In this document: positions 26,972-36,454 of the stretch, one piece after another
How the letters are laid out: each line of letters begins with the position of its first letter
Numbering within the stretch: the stretch's first letter is position 1
NCBI RefSeq assembly: GCF_026712185.1
Contig: NZ_JAPPUX010000004.1
Coordinates: 186,001 to 250,000, forward strand
DNA from: Nocardioides pini
GTDB lineage: Bacteria > Actinomycetota > Actinomycetes > Propionibacteriales > Nocardioidaceae
Direction: 5' to 3'
Length of the DNA: 64,000 nucleotides
Made by a program: the position numbers and the translations under genes
The notes under the pieces: model-generated
What the model was told of the DNA's origin: nothing
The model's input: only the letters and a program-made list of their open reading frames with translations
Database searches by the model: none

Positions 26972-27660
26972 GGGTGGCTCCAGACGACGCCGGCGAAGCG
27001 GGTCGCCGCGTCGTGGTCGCGGCGGTAGGACGGCCAGGAGCCGTCCTCGCGGGTGCAGGTGTCGACGGCGCGCACGTCGTCGATCCCCGCCGCGGCGAGC
27101 TGGGCCCGCACACCCGCGCCGAGGTCGAGCGCCGGCGTGCCCCACGAGGTGGTGGAGCGCGACTCCGGGACGATCCCCGCGACCTGATGCTGCAGGTCGG
27201 AGGGCACCTCGTAGCAGGCGCCGCACACGTGGGGCCCGACCCAGGCGACGGTCGGGTCGCCGCCGCTCGCGCGGATGCGCGCGACGGCGGCCGGGACGAC
27301 CCCTGCGACGAGACCGGGCCGGCCGCAGTGCACGGCCGCGATCCACCCGGTGGCCGGGTCGGCCAGCAGGACGGGGACGCAGTCGGCGGCGCGGGCGAGC
27401 AGCGCGACGCGCGGGGTGGCGGTGACCATCGCGTCGCAGGTGGGCGGCTCCTCCCCACCCGCGTCGACGACGTCGACGCCGGCGCCGTGGACCTGGTGCA
27501 TGAGCCGCGGCACCGCACCGGTCGCCTCGGCGACCTGCGCGAGCGCGGCGGCACGCACCTCGGCCCCGGCACCGTCGCCGAGGCTGAGGGCGACGTCGGT
27601 GAAGGCGACCTCGATCACGAGGTCGCCTTCGATCCGATCACGGTGGTGCAGCAGCGGCAC
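26968..27660 (-). CDS. pgeF: PgeF/YfiH peptidoglycan editing factor (multicopper oxidase-like, formerly laccase domain)
   Basis: A 230-aa protein of the DUF152/YfiH group. In Escherichia coli PgeF removes UDP-MurNAc with L-Ser in place of L-Ala and so corrects Mur ligase errors, fitting its place after ftsZ and the mur genes. Metal-site residues are visible: His in LMHQVHGAGVDVV, Cys in ARAADCVPVLLAD and His in AAVHCGRPGL, where HAGWRG is more usual. GPHVCGACYEVP and CTREDGSWPSYRRD complete the signature. GTG start. Confidence 0.9.
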   Translation of the reverse strand: MPLLHHRDRIEGDLVIEVAFTDVALSLGDGAGAEVRAAALAQVAEATGAVPRLMHQVHGAGVDVVDAGGEEPPTCDAMVTATPRVALLARAADCVPVLLADPATGWIAAVHCGRPGLVAGVVPAAVARIRASGGDPTVAWVGPHVCGACYEVPSDLQHQVAGIVPESRSTTSWGTPALDLGAGVRAQLAAAGIDDVRAVDTCTREDGSWPSYRRDHDAATRFAGVVWSHP

Positions 27661-27674
27661 GGTGGTGCGTCAGC

Positions 27675-28898
27675 TCACTTCAGGAAGTCGGGCACGTCGA
27701 GGTCGTCGTCCTCGAACTGCACCTGACGGGCCGGCCGTGACGGCGCGGGCTGCTGGGCGGGCTGCTGGGACTGCGCCGGGGCCGACGGCGTCGACGGCGC
27801 GAACGTGGCGCTCGTCTGGGCCGGGGCGGGCGCGCTGGGGGCCGCGGCGGCCTCCTTGGTCGCGATCTGCTGGGCGGCCGCGCGGGTCTGCTCCTGGGTC
27901 TGGGCAGGCTGCCCCTGGCGCAGCACGTTGCCGTCGGAGCGGCGCTTGGGCATACCCCCGTCGAAGCCGGCGGCGATCACCGTCACCCGCACCTCGTCGC
28001 CCAGCGCGTCGTCGATGGTGGCGCCGAAGATGATGTTGGCCTCGGCGTGTGCGGCCTGCGAGACGAGCGCGGCGGCCTCGTTGATCTCGAACAGGCCGAG
28101 GTCGGAGCCACCGGCGATGGAGAGCAGCACGCCGTGCGCGCCCTCGATGCTCGCCTCGAGCAGCGGGCTCGAGACGGCCATCTCCGCGGCCGCGACGGCG
28201 CGGTCCTCACCCCGGGCCGAGCCGATGCCCATCAGCGCGGAGCCGGCGTTGGCCATCACGGACTTCACGTCGGCGAAGTCGAGGTTGATCAGGCCGGGGG
28301 TGGTGATGAGGTCGGTGATGCCCGAGACACCCTGCAGCAGCACCTGGTCGGCCTGCTTGAAGGCGTCGAGGATCGACACGTTGCGGTCGGTGATCGACAG
28401 CAGCCGGTCGTTGGGGATCACGATGAGGGTGTCGACCTCCTCGCGGAGCTGGCTGATGCCCTCCTCGGCCGAGTTGGCCCGTCGACGGCCCTCGAAGGCG
28501 AACGGGCGCGTCACCACGCCGATCGTCAGGGCGCCGAGCGACCGGGCGATCCGGGCCACGACGGGAGCGCCACCCGTGCCGGTGCCGCCTCCCTCGCCGG
28601 CGGTCACGAAGACCATGTCGGCGCCCTTGATGACCTCCTCGATCTCGTCGGCGTGGTCCTCGGCGGCCTTGGCACCGACGTCGGGGTTGGCGCCCGCACC
28701 GAGGCCGCGAGTCAGCTCGCGGCCGATGTCGAGCTTGACGTCGGCGTCGCTCATGAGGAGTGCCTGGGCGTCGGTGTTGATCGCGATGAACTCGACGCCC
28801 TTGAGGCCGACCTCGATCATCCGGTTGACGGCGTTGACGCCGCCACCACCGATGCCCACGACCTTGATGATCGCCAGGTAGTTCTGCGCTGCTGCCAC
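27675..28898 (-). CDS. ftsZ: cell division GTPase FtsZ
   Basis: A 407-aa tubulin homologue forming the division ring. It begins [27 protein letters not shown]; the tubulin signature GGGTGTG lies at residues 103-109, and the T7 catalytic loop is in [18 protein letters not shown]. After the globular core comes a Gln/Ala/Pro linker of about 75 residues and the C-terminal peptide [11 protein letters not shown], which binds SepF and FtsW. The GTG at 28898 was chosen because it sits directly before the conserved QNYLA and after an AAGGAAGG element. Confidence 0.97.
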   Translation of the reverse strand: MAAAQNYLAIIKVVGIGGGGVNAVNRMIEVGLKGVEFIAINTDAQALLMSDADVKLDIGRELTRGLGAGANPDVGAKAAEDHADEIEEVIKGADMVFVTAGEGGGTGTGGAPVVARIARSLGALTIGVVTRPFAFEGRRRANSAEEGISQLREEVDTLIVIPNDRLLSITDRNVSILDAFKQADQVLLQGVSGITDLITTPGLINLDFADVKSVMANAGSALMGIGSARGEDRAVAAAEMAVSSPLLEASIEGAHGVLLSIAGGSDLGLFEINEAAALVSQAAHAEANIIFGATIDDALGDEVRVTVIAAGFDGGMPKRRSDGNVLRQGQPAQTQEQTRAAAQQIATKEAAAAPSAPAPAQTSATFAPSTPSAPAQSQQPAQQPAPSRPARQVQFEDDDLDVPDFLK

Positions 28899-28972
28899 GG
28901 CTCCGGGGCCTTCCTTGTGTGGGTCTGTGAAGTCTGCGGACGATGGTTTCTCGACCCCCTCCGGCCCCACGG

Positions 28973-29010
28973 AACCCTAACCGTGAGCCTGAGGGTTATA
29001 GTTATGTCAA
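28973..29010 (-). promoter_or_regulatory. ftsZ upstream region: TTGACA box and AACCCT/AGGGTT inverted repeat
   Basis: On the minus strand TTGACA (29005-29010) precedes an AT-rich stretch with TATAAC, and AACCCT (28992-28997) pairs with AGGGTT (28973-28978). No well-spaced -10 follows TTGACA, so the exact promoter is unclear, but this is the AT-richest part of the 222-bp gap before ftsZ. Confidence 0.4.
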
Positions 29011-29120
29011 CCTCGCCTTTCGCGAAACAGTAGGCACCAGCGAGCACGATTCCCGGGCGGACACGCCCATCGGCCGCGTGTCGGCAAAGAATTTCTGACG
29101 CGCCACCCGCGACCGGGCGG

Positions 29121-29963
29121 TCAGGGGGTGGTGCGGTAGGTCGGGTTGCCCGGGACGCTGACGTCGTAGAACGGCGCCTTCTGCGCGGCCAGCAGCTTGT
29201 CGACCACCTGCGCCTTGAGCTCCGACTCCTCCGCGCTCCCCCACAGCACCTGGCGCTGGTCGCGCATGACGAGGGTGATCTGGTCGACCGTGGCGACCTC
29301 GACGTGGTCCACGCGGGTGACGAGGTCGTCCGGCAGCGCCGACACGACGGTGGCGGCCTCGCGGAGCGCGTCGGTGCCGGCGCCGGCGCCGGGGCGCACG
29401 CGCGGCATGCCCTTGGGGACGGTCTTGTAGTCGCGGAACACGACGCCGTCGGGGTCGAGCCCGCGGAGCCTGCCGGCCAGCTCGACGACGGCCACGGCGG
29501 TGCGCTCGACGACCGCGATCCGTACGGCGTCGGGCCAGGTGCGGGTCACGTCGACGGACTGCACCTCGGCGAGCGACCCGACCCGCGCGTCCGCGCGATC
29601 CAGGTCGACGAGGGCGAGCTGCTCACCCACCGGCACGTCGGCCACCTCGCGGATGCGCCCGTCGCTCAGCAGGCTGTTGCCGACCACCTCGACACGCTTG
29701 ACCTGCAGGGTGGCGGAGAAGAACACCAGGTAGACCGACGTGCCCAGCAGCGCGAGGACCAGCAGCAGCGCCAGGACGTAGCGCAGGGAGAGCCAGCGCC
29801 GGGCCCACTGGCGGCGGGCGAAGCGGCGGCGCGTCCGGCGCGTCGCCGCAGCCTCCCTGCGCGGCTCGTCGTCCGCGCCCGGTGTGCCGGGCGCGGCGTC
29901 GCGGTCGACGCCGGTGCTCGTGACGCCGCCCGCCGCGCCGCGCTCCGGAGCCTCGCGGTCCAC
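29121..29963 (-). CDS. ftsQ: cell division protein FtsQ
   Basis: A 280-aa single-pass protein of the FtsQLB complex. A long Arg-rich cytosolic tail (RRTRRRFARRQWARRWLSLR) leads into one membrane helix (YVLALLLVLALLGTSVYLVFF). The POTRA domain follows (LQVKRVEVVGNSLLSDGRIREVADVPVGEQLALVDLD), then the FtsQ domain (SVDVTRTWPDAVRIAVVERTAVAVVELAGRLRGLDPDGVVF). The GTG abuts the murC stop directly. A 222-bp gap separates it from ftsZ, which therefore probably has its own promoter. Confidence 0.95.
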   Translation of the reverse strand: MDREAPERGAAGGVTSTGVDRDAAPGTPGADDEPRREAAATRRTRRRFARRQWARRWLSLRYVLALLLVLALLGTSVYLVFFSATLQVKRVEVVGNSLLSDGRIREVADVPVGEQLALVDLDRADARVGSLAEVQSVDVTRTWPDAVRIAVVERTAVAVVELAGRLRGLDPDGVVFRDYKTVPKGMPRVRPGAGAGTDALREAATVVSALPDDLVTRVDHVEVATVDQITLVMRDQRQVLWGSAEESELKAQVVDKLLAAQKAPFYDVSVPGNPTYRTTP

Positions 29964-31376
29964 TCAGGCACCCCCGAGCAGGTCGAGCACCCGCGGTCCG
30001 ACGCCGGTGATGTCACCCGCGCCGAGCGTGATGACCAGGTCGCCCGGGCGCGCGCGCTCGGCCAGGGCCTGGGCGGCGGCGCCGAGCCCGTCGACGTAGG
30101 TCACGTGCTGGACCGGCAGGGGCACGGCGTCGGCGACGAGCAGGCCGGTCACCTCCGGGTCGGGGTCCTCGCGGGCGACGTAGACGTCCATCACGACGAC
30201 CTCGTCGGCGGCGCCGAGCTCACGGCCCATCGCCTCGCCGAAGATGCGGGTGCGCGAGACGAGGTGCGGCTGGAAGGCGGCGACGACGCGGCCGTCACCG
30301 GCGAGCGCGCGGGCCGCCTCGAGGTCGCCGCGGATCTCGACGGGGTGGTGGGCGTAGGAGTCGTAGACGCGCACGCCGGCGACCTCGCCCTTGAGCTCCA
30401 TCCGACGGCCCGTGCCGGTGAAGCCGGCGAGGCCCTCGGCCAGGGCGTCGTAGGACAGGCCGAGGCGCAGACCGGTCGCGAGGGCCGCGACCGCGTCGAG
30501 GACGTAGTGGCGTCCAGGGATGCGCAGCCGCAGCTGACCGAGGTCGTCGTCGCCGCGGGTGACGCGGCACGACGAGGTGGACCCGTCGAGCGTGAGGTCG
30601 CGGATGCGCACGTCGGCCCCGGTCGACTCCCCCACCGTGACGACGTCGAGGCCCTGCTCGCGCGCCAGGCCGGCGAGCCGCCCGGCCCCGGTGTCGTCGA
30701 CCACGCAGACGAGGAACCCGTCGCGGTCGATCGTGGCGATGAAGTCCTCGAAGGCGCGGTGGTAGGCCTCCTCCGTGCCCCAGTTGTCGAGGTGGTCGGC
30801 CTCGACGTTGGTCACGATCGCCGCGTGCGGCCGGTAGTGCAGGAACGCGCCGTCGCTCTCGTCGGCCTCGGCGACGAACAGGTCGTCGGCACCGGCGTCG
30901 GCGTTGCGCCCGGTGGCGGTCAGCACGCCCCCGACGGCGTACGACGGATCGACCCCGGCTGCGAGCAGCGCCGAGGTGAGCAGCCCCGTGGTCGTCGTCT
31001 TGCCGTGGGTGCCGGCCACGGCGAGGACGCGCGAGCCGGCCATCACCGCCGCGAGCCCTGCGGACCGGGGCAGGATCCGCAGGCCGCGGCGTCGCGCCTC
31101 GAGGACCTCCGGGTTGTCCTCCCGCGCCGCGGTCGTCACGACGAGCGTGTCGGCGTCACCGACGTGGGCGGCGTCGTAGCCGAGGTGGCAGGTGACGCCG
31201 AGCTCGCGCAGCGCCGGGAGGAACGGGGTGTCGTGGTCGTCGCTGCCGGTGACGCTGACGCCGCGCCGGGCCATGATGCGGGCGATGGCGGAGATGCCGG
31301 CGCCGCCGATGCCGACGCAGTGGACGCGTCCGAGCTCGGCCGCGGGCAGGACCTCGTCGGGGACCGGGATCCTCAC
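29964..31376 (-). CDS. murC: UDP-N-acetylmuramate-L-alanine ligase
   Basis: A 470-aa Mur ligase adding L-Ala to UDP-MurNAc. The N-terminal Rossmann domain has VHCVGIGGAGISAIARIMARRG, the ATP loop is VAGTHGKTTTTGLL, and the carbamylated-Lys/metal region is EADESDGAFLHYRPHAAIVTNVEADHLDNWG. The C-terminal domain holds YDSYAHHPVEIRGDLEAAR. The GTG overlaps the murG stop (GTGA). Confidence 0.97.
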   Translation of the reverse strand: MRIPVPDEVLPAAELGRVHCVGIGGAGISAIARIMARRGVSVTGSDDHDTPFLPALRELGVTCHLGYDAAHVGDADTLVVTTAAREDNPEVLEARRRGLRILPRSAGLAAVMAGSRVLAVAGTHGKTTTTGLLTSALLAAGVDPSYAVGGVLTATGRNADAGADDLFVAEADESDGAFLHYRPHAAIVTNVEADHLDNWGTEEAYHRAFEDFIATIDRDGFLVCVVDDTGAGRLAGLAREQGLDVVTVGESTGADVRIRDLTLDGSTSSCRVTRGDDDLGQLRLRIPGRHYVLDAVAALATGLRLGLSYDALAEGLAGFTGTGRRMELKGEVAGVRVYDSYAHHPVEIRGDLEAARALAGDGRVVAAFQPHLVSRTRIFGEAMGRELGAADEVVVMDVYVAREDPDPEVTGLLVADAVPLPVQHVTYVDGLGAAAQALAERARPGDLVITLGAGDITGVGPRVLDLLGGA

Positions 31377-32452
31377 GCGCGCCAGCCCCCCGCGTCGAGG
31401 ACCATCCGGGCCAGCTTCTCGTCGGCGTCGAGCGGGATGACGCCGGTCGCGGCGGCCCCCATGGTCGCGAGCCGCTCGGCGTCGTTCAGCAGACCGGGGA
31501 CGCTGGCCGCGACCCACTCCGGGGTCAGCGCGGCGTCGGCCACGAGCAGCCCGCCGCCGGCGTCGACGACCGGGCGGGCGTTGAGCGCCTGCTCGCCGTT
31601 GCCGATCGGCAGGGGCACGTAGATCGCGGGCAGGCCCACGCCCGAGACCTCGGTGACGGTGTTGCTGCCCGAGCGGCACAGCACCGCGTCGGCGGCCGCG
31701 TAGGCGAGGTCCATCCGGTCGACGTAGTTGAGCACGACGTAGGGCACGACCCCCGACGCGACGTCGAGCTCGTGCGTGGGTCCGACGACGTGCAGCACCT
31801 GCACGCCGGCCGCGGCGAGGGCGGGCGCGGCGCCGGAGACCGCCGCGTTGATGCGGGCTGCCCCCTGCGAGCCGCCCGTGACCAGCAGCGTCGGCAGGTC
31901 GCCGCGGAGGCCGAACGCGGCGAGGGCCTCGGACCGCAGCGCACCGCGGTCCATCGCGGAGATCAGCCGGCGGATCGGCAGGCCGGTGCAGACCGCGCGG
32001 GGCAGGTCGGTGCCGGGGAAGCTCGTGGCGACGTGGGTCGTCATGCGCGCGCCCAGCTTGTTGGCGATGCCGGGGATCGCGTTGCCCTCGTGGACCACGA
32101 TCGGCACGCCGCGCTTGCGGGCGGCGAGGTAGGCGGGGACCGAGACGTAGCCGCCGAAGCCGACGACGACGTCGGGGCGCACCCGGTCCACCACCTCGAG
32201 CGCGGCCGCGCGGGCGGCGCGCAGCCGGGTCGGCGTACGGAACAGGTCGGGGCCGGGGCGACGCGGGAGCGGGACCCGTGGCACGAACTCCAGCGGCAGG
32301 CCGGCCTCGGGGACCAGGCGGGACTCGAGGCCCTCGCGGGTGCCGAGGCAGGTGACCTCGGTCGCCGGGTCGAGCCGGCGCAGGGCGTCGGCGGTGGCGA
32401 GCAGGGGCGAGGTGTGGCCGGCGGAGCCGCCGCCGGCGAGGAGTACGCGCAT
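31373..32452 (-). CDS. murG: UDP-GlcNAc: lipid I GlcNAc transferase MurG
   Basis: A 359-aa GT28 glycosyltransferase making lipid II at the inner face of the membrane. N-terminal G-loop MRVLLAGGGSAGHTSPLLATADAL; VVGFGGYVSVPAYLAARKRGVPIVVHEGNAIPGIANK; C-terminal donor site VTGGSQGAARINAAV and LCRSGSNTVTEVSGVGLPAIYVPLPIGNGEQALNA. It follows ftsW by 11 bp. Length is normal. Confidence 0.97.
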   Translation of the reverse strand: MRVLLAGGGSAGHTSPLLATADALRRLDPATEVTCLGTREGLESRLVPEAGLPLEFVPRVPLPRRPGPDLFRTPTRLRAARAAALEVVDRVRPDVVVGFGGYVSVPAYLAARKRGVPIVVHEGNAIPGIANKLGARMTTHVATSFPGTDLPRAVCTGLPIRRLISAMDRGALRSEALAAFGLRGDLPTLLVTGGSQGAARINAAVSGAAPALAAAGVQVLHVVGPTHELDVASGVVPYVVLNYVDRMDLAYAAADAVLCRSGSNTVTEVSGVGLPAIYVPLPIGNGEQALNARPVVDAGGGLLVADAALTPEWVAASVPGLLNDAERLATMGAAATGVIPLDADEKLARMVLDAGGWRA

Positions 32453-32463
32453 CGGGGGCAAAT

Positions 32464-33774
32464 CTAGCGAGCGTGACCCGCGGACAGACCGGCGGAGCGG
32501 TTGCGACGGCGTGCCGCCAGCGCCGCCGCGGCCTCCGGCTCCCGGCGCGCGAAGCCGATCACGAGGCCGAGCGCCACGAGCGAGGGCAGCAGCGCCGAGC
32601 CGCCGTAGGACACGATCGGGAGCGGGATGCCGATGACGGGCAGGACGGCGAGCACCATGCCGACGTTGATGATCATCTGGCCGAGCAGCCAGACCACGAT
32701 GCCAAAGGTGGCGTAGCGGACGAACGGGTCCTCGGTGCTGAGGGCGACGCGGACCGCGGCGTAGGCGATGGTGAAGAACAGACCGATCACCAGCAGCGTG
32801 CCGACGAGGCCGAGCTCCTCGCCGAGGACGGCGAAGATGAAGTCGGTGTGGGCCTCGGGCAGGTCGCCCCACTTCTGCGTCGACGCGCCGATCCCCTGCC
32901 CGAACCAGCCGCCGCTGGACAGGGCGTAGAGCCCGTGGGCGGGCTGCCAGCCCGCGTCGGTGTAGTCCTTGAAGGGGTCGGTGAAGTGGGTGATGCGGTT
33001 GAGCCGCTCGGGGTCGGTGGCGGCCAGCGCGACGGCTGCGACACCGAGCACCGACAGGCTCAGCCCGAAGAGCCGCAGTGGCGCCCCGACGACCCACAGC
33101 ATCCCGAGCAGGATGGCCGCGAGCACCATCGCGGTGCCGAGGTCGCGGCCGACCAGCACGAGGGCGATGACGGCGAACAGCCCGGGCACGACCGGCACGA
33201 GCAGGTGGTGCAGCTCGCGCAGGCGCCGCTCCTTGTGGGCGTAGATGTTGGCGGCCCACAGCACGATCGCGAGCTTGGCGATCTCCGCGGGCTGGATGCT
33301 GACCGGGCCGAGCGCGAGCCAATTCTTGTTGCCGTTGATCAGCACGCCGAAACGGGCGACGAGCCCGAGCAGGACGAGCGCCAGCAGGAACCCCGGGTAG
33401 GCCAGCCTGCGGACGTGGCGCACCGGGATCCGCGAGGCCACCCAGGCGGCGGGCAGGCCGAGCGCGACCCACATCAGCTGGCGCTTGACCACGGCGTAGG
33501 AGTCGTCGTAGATGAGGTACGCCCGCACGCTGGAGGCGCTGAGCACCATGATCAGGCCGATGGTGAGCAGCAGGGCCGACGACCCGAGCAGCAGGTAGTA
33601 GGACGCCAGGGGCTTGTCGAGGGCCTCGCGGACCGAGCGCCAGCCGGCGACGAGGCCCGACCCGAGCGGTGCGCGCCCGACCGGCGCCACACCCGCGCCC
33701 GGCTCGGCCTGCGTCCCGGCCCCCGGCTCCGGTCCGACGTCGAGCCCCACTCCTCCGGGGTTCGCGGTGGTCAT
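32464..33774 (-). CDS. ftsW: SEDS peptidoglycan glycosyltransferase FtsW
   Basis: A 436-aa, ten-helix SEDS protein that polymerises lipid II at the septum together with FtsI. Landmarks: SYYLLLGSSALLLTIGLIMVLSASSV, RFGVLINGNKNWLALGPVSIQPAEIAKLAIVLW with the catalytic-loop region, VLVGRDLGTAMVLAAI, GQGIGASTQKWGDLPEAHTDFIFAVLGEELGLVG and GIPLPIVSYGGSALLPSLVALGLV. The N-terminal cytosolic tail of ~45 residues is Gly/Pro/Ala-rich. The start lies 30 bp after murD. Confidence 0.96.
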   Translation of the reverse strand: MTTANPGGVGLDVGPEPGAGTQAEPGAGVAPVGRAPLGSGLVAGWRSVREALDKPLASYYLLLGSSALLLTIGLIMVLSASSVRAYLIYDDSYAVVKRQLMWVALGLPAAWVASRIPVRHVRRLAYPGFLLALVLLGLVARFGVLINGNKNWLALGPVSIQPAEIAKLAIVLWAANIYAHKERRLRELHHLLVPVVPGLFAVIALVLVGRDLGTAMVLAAILLGMLWVVGAPLRLFGLSLSVLGVAAVALAATDPERLNRITHFTDPFKDYTDAGWQPAHGLYALSSGGWFGQGIGASTQKWGDLPEAHTDFIFAVLGEELGLVGTLLVIGLFFTIAYAAVRVALSTEDPFVRYATFGIVVWLLGQMIINVGMVLAVLPVIGIPLPIVSYGGSALLPSLVALGLVIGFARREPEAAAALAARRRNRSAGLSAGHAR

Positions 33775-33804
33775 GCGTCGCGGCTCCCCTCGGGTCGGTG
33801 GCTG

Positions 33805-35349
33805 CTAGTCGCTGTCGGTCTGGTCCGGCGTGTCGGGCTGGGTGGTGCGTGCGATGCGGGCGTGCACGGCGGCCGCGAACGCGTCACCGCGGGCGCCGTA
33901 GTTGGCGAACATGTCCATGGAGGCGCAGCCCGGCGCGAGCAACACCGTGTCACCGGACCTGGCGAGCCCGGCGGCCGCGTCGACCACGCGCTCCATCGGA
34001 GCCCCAGTCTCGTCGGCACCCGCATCGATGACCGGCACATCGGGCGCGTGTCGCGAAAGAGCGTCGGCCACGACCTGCCGGTCCCGGCCGAGGAGGACGA
34101 CGCCGCGCAGCCGGTCCCCCACCGCGGCCACCAGGTCGTCGAACCGTGCGCCCTTGGCCAGGCCGCCAGCGACCCACACGACGTTGTCGTAGGCGGAGAG
34201 CGACGACTGGGCGGCGTGCGGGTTGGTCGCCTTCGAGTCGTCGATCCAGGTCACGCCGTCGGCTTCGGCGACGTGGGCGATCCGGTGGCCGTCGGGCCGG
34301 AACGCCCGCAGCCCGTCGCGCACCGCCTGCTGGCTGACACCGTGCGCCCGCGCCAGCGCGGCCGCGGCGAGGGCGTTGGCGACGAAGTGCGGCGCCGGCG
34401 AGGCGAGGTCGCCGAGCGTGCAGAGCTCGGCCGCGCTCGTCGCGCGCTCCTCGATGAACGCCCGGTCGACGAGGAGGTCCTCGACGACGCCGAGGTCGCC
34501 CGGGGCCGGCGTGCCGAGGGTGAAGCCCACTGCTCGCGCGCCCTCCACCACGTCGGCCTCGCGGACCATGTCCTCGGTGGCGGGGTCGGCGCGGTTGTAG
34601 ACGCAGGCCCGCTGCACGCCGGCATAGATCCGCGCCTTGTCGGCGGCGTAGACCTGCATGCCGGTCCGGGCGCCCGGGTCGGTCCCCGCGCCCGGCTCGT
34701 CGTCGTACCAGTCGAGGTGGTCCTCGGCGATGTTGAGCACGACGGCCGACTCCGCGGCCATCGAGCGGGTGTAGTGGAGCTGGAAGCTGGAGAGCTCGAC
34801 GGCGAGGACGTCGTAGGGCTCGGGGTCCATCACGGCCTCGACGATCGGCAGTCCCACGTTGCCGACGGCGACGGCACGGAGGCCGGCGGCGGTGAGGATG
34901 GACTGGAGCATCTGCACCGTCGTGGTCTTGCCGTTGGTGCCGGTGACGGCGAGCCACGGCGCGGGGGCCTCGGGGTCGCGCAGGCGCCACGCGAGCTCGA
35001 CCTCGCCCCACACGGGGATGCCGCGGCCGGTGGCCTGGGCGAGCAGCGGGGCGGTCGGCCTCCAGCCCGGCGAGGTGACCACGAGGTCGACGTCGTCGGG
35101 CAGCACGTCGGTCGCGCCGGGCTCGAGCCGGACGGTCGCGCCGAGCGTCTCCAGGAGCTTGGCCTTCTCGGCCTTCTCGTCGCTGGTGGACTCGTCGAGC
35201 GCGGTCACCTGCGCACCCAGGAAGAGGAGGTTGTCGGCGGCGGCGAAGCCGGAGACGCCGAACCCGGCGACCACGACGCGCACGCCGGACCAGTCGCTGG
35301 TGCGGCCCAGCCCGTCGACGTCGACCCCGCCCGGTGTCCGCTCACCCAA
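33805..35349 (-). CDS. murD: UDP-N-acetylmuramoyl-L-alanine-D-glutamate ligase
   Basis: A Mur ligase of up to 514 aa adding D-Glu. Motifs: [29 protein letters not shown] loop [28 protein letters not shown] and [17 protein letters not shown]; a late [18 protein letters not shown] is typical. The start is unclear: a TTG at 35349 overlapping the mraY stop gives 22 extra residues, and a GTG inside the GVRVVV strand is a shorter option. I give the longer frame. Confidence 0.95.
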   Translation of the reverse strand: MGERTPGGVDVDGLGRTSDWSGVRVVVAGFGVSGFAAADNLLFLGAQVTALDESTSDEKAEKAKLLETLGATVRLEPGATDVLPDDVDLVVTSPGWRPTAPLLAQATGRGIPVWGEVELAWRLRDPEAPAPWLAVTGTNGKTTTVQMLQSILTAAGLRAVAVGNVGLPIVEAVMDPEPYDVLAVELSSFQLHYTRSMAAESAVVLNIAEDHLDWYDDEPGAGTDPGARTGMQVYAADKARIYAGVQRACVYNRADPATEDMVREADVVEGARAVGFTLGTPAPGDLGVVEDLLVDRAFIEERATSAAELCTLGDLASPAPHFVANALAAAALARAHGVSQQAVRDGLRAFRPDGHRIAHVAEADGVTWIDDSKATNPHAAQSSLSAYDNVVWVAGGLAKGARFDDLVAAVGDRLRGVVLLGRDRQVVADALSRHAPDVPVIDAGADETGAPMERVVDAAAGLARSGDTVLLAPGCASMDMFANYGARGDAFAAAVHARIARTTQPDTPDQTDSD

Positions 35350-36454
35350 CGCCGGCGACCCACTCGGCGTAGAAGATGCCGAGGCCCGTGGCGACGGCGA
35401 GCCCGGTGACGATCCAGAAGCGGATGACGATGGTCACCTGCTCCCAGCCGAGCATCTCGAAGTGGTGGTGCAGCGGCGTCATGCGGAAGACGCGGTGGCC
35501 CGGCTGGACCTTGAAGATGCTGCGGAACAGCCCGCTGGCCCGGCTGACCTTGAAGACCGACACCTGGATCATCACCGACAGGGTGATGACGACGAACAGG
35601 CCGCCGATGATCAGCAGGAGCAGCTCGGTGCGGGTCATGATCGCGAAGCCGGCCATCGCGCCACCGAGGGCGAGCGAGCCCGTGTCGCCCATCATGATCT
35701 GCGCCGGCGAGGCGTTCCACCAGAGGAAGCCGAAGCACGCACCGGTGAGCGCCGCGGCGATGACCGCCAGGTCGAGCGGGTCGCGGACCTCGTAGCACTT
35801 GGGCCCGGCCTCCAGCGCGCACGACTGGCTGTTCTGCCAGATGTTGACGAGCGTGTAGGCGGCGAAGACGAGGATGCTCGCGCCCGTCGCGAGGCCGTCG
35901 AGGCCGTCGGCGAGGTTCACCGCGTTGCTCGCGCCGGTGACGATGACCCAGATGAGCAGGATCGCCACGATCGTCGGCAGCGTGAACCGCTCGTAGTCGC
36001 GGATGAAGGACAGGTGGTGGGACGCCGGGGTCCACCCCCGCTCGTCCTCGAGGGCAGGCGAGAGCGCGAGGAAGCCGAAGACCACCGCCACCACGGTCTG
36101 GCCGATCATCTTGGCGCGGCTGCGCAGGCCGAGGTTGTGCTGGCGGCTCACCTTGAGGAAGTCGTCGAGGAAGCCGACGCCGCCCAGCCCGACGAGCAGG
36201 AAGAGCAGCAGCATGGCCGACGCCGACGGCCACTGACCGGTGATCAGCTTCGCGGCGAGGTAGCCGATGACGGTGGCCAGCACGATGACCGCGCCGCCCA
36301 TGGTCGGCGTGCCGCGCTTGACGTGGTGGGTGGTCGGGCCGTCGTCGCGGATCGGCTGGCCGAACCCCTGGCGCGTGAAGAACCGGATCGCGTAGCGCGT
36401 GCCGAGAAGGGAGATCAGCAGGGAGAGCCCTCCTCCGAACAGGATGGCTCTCAT
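35342..36454 (-). CDS. mraY: phospho-N-acetylmuramoyl-pentapeptide transferase
   Basis: A 370-aa polytopic enzyme making lipid I from UDP-MurNAc-pentapeptide and undecaprenyl phosphate. Catalytic residues are in [37 protein letters not shown] and [20 protein letters not shown]; the HHHFE motif is near the C terminus ([14 protein letters not shown]). Its ATG overlaps the murF stop (ATGA). Confidence 0.97.
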   Translation of the reverse strand: MRAILFGGGLSLLISLLGTRYAIRFFTRQGFGQPIRDDGPTTHHVKRGTPTMGGAVIVLATVIGYLAAKLITGQWPSASAMLLLFLLVGLGGVGFLDDFLKVSRQHNLGLRSRAKMIGQTVVAVVFGFLALSPALEDERGWTPASHHLSFIRDYERFTLPTIVAILLIWVIVTGASNAVNLADGLDGLATGASILVFAAYTLVNIWQNSQSCALEAGPKCYEVRDPLDLAVIAAALTGACFGFLWWNASPAQIMMGDTGSLALGGAMAGFAIMTRTELLLLIIGGLFVVITLSVMIQVSVFKVSRASGLFRSIFKVQPGHRVFRMTPLHHHFEMLGWEQVTIVIRFWIVTGLAVATGLGIFYAEWVAGVG

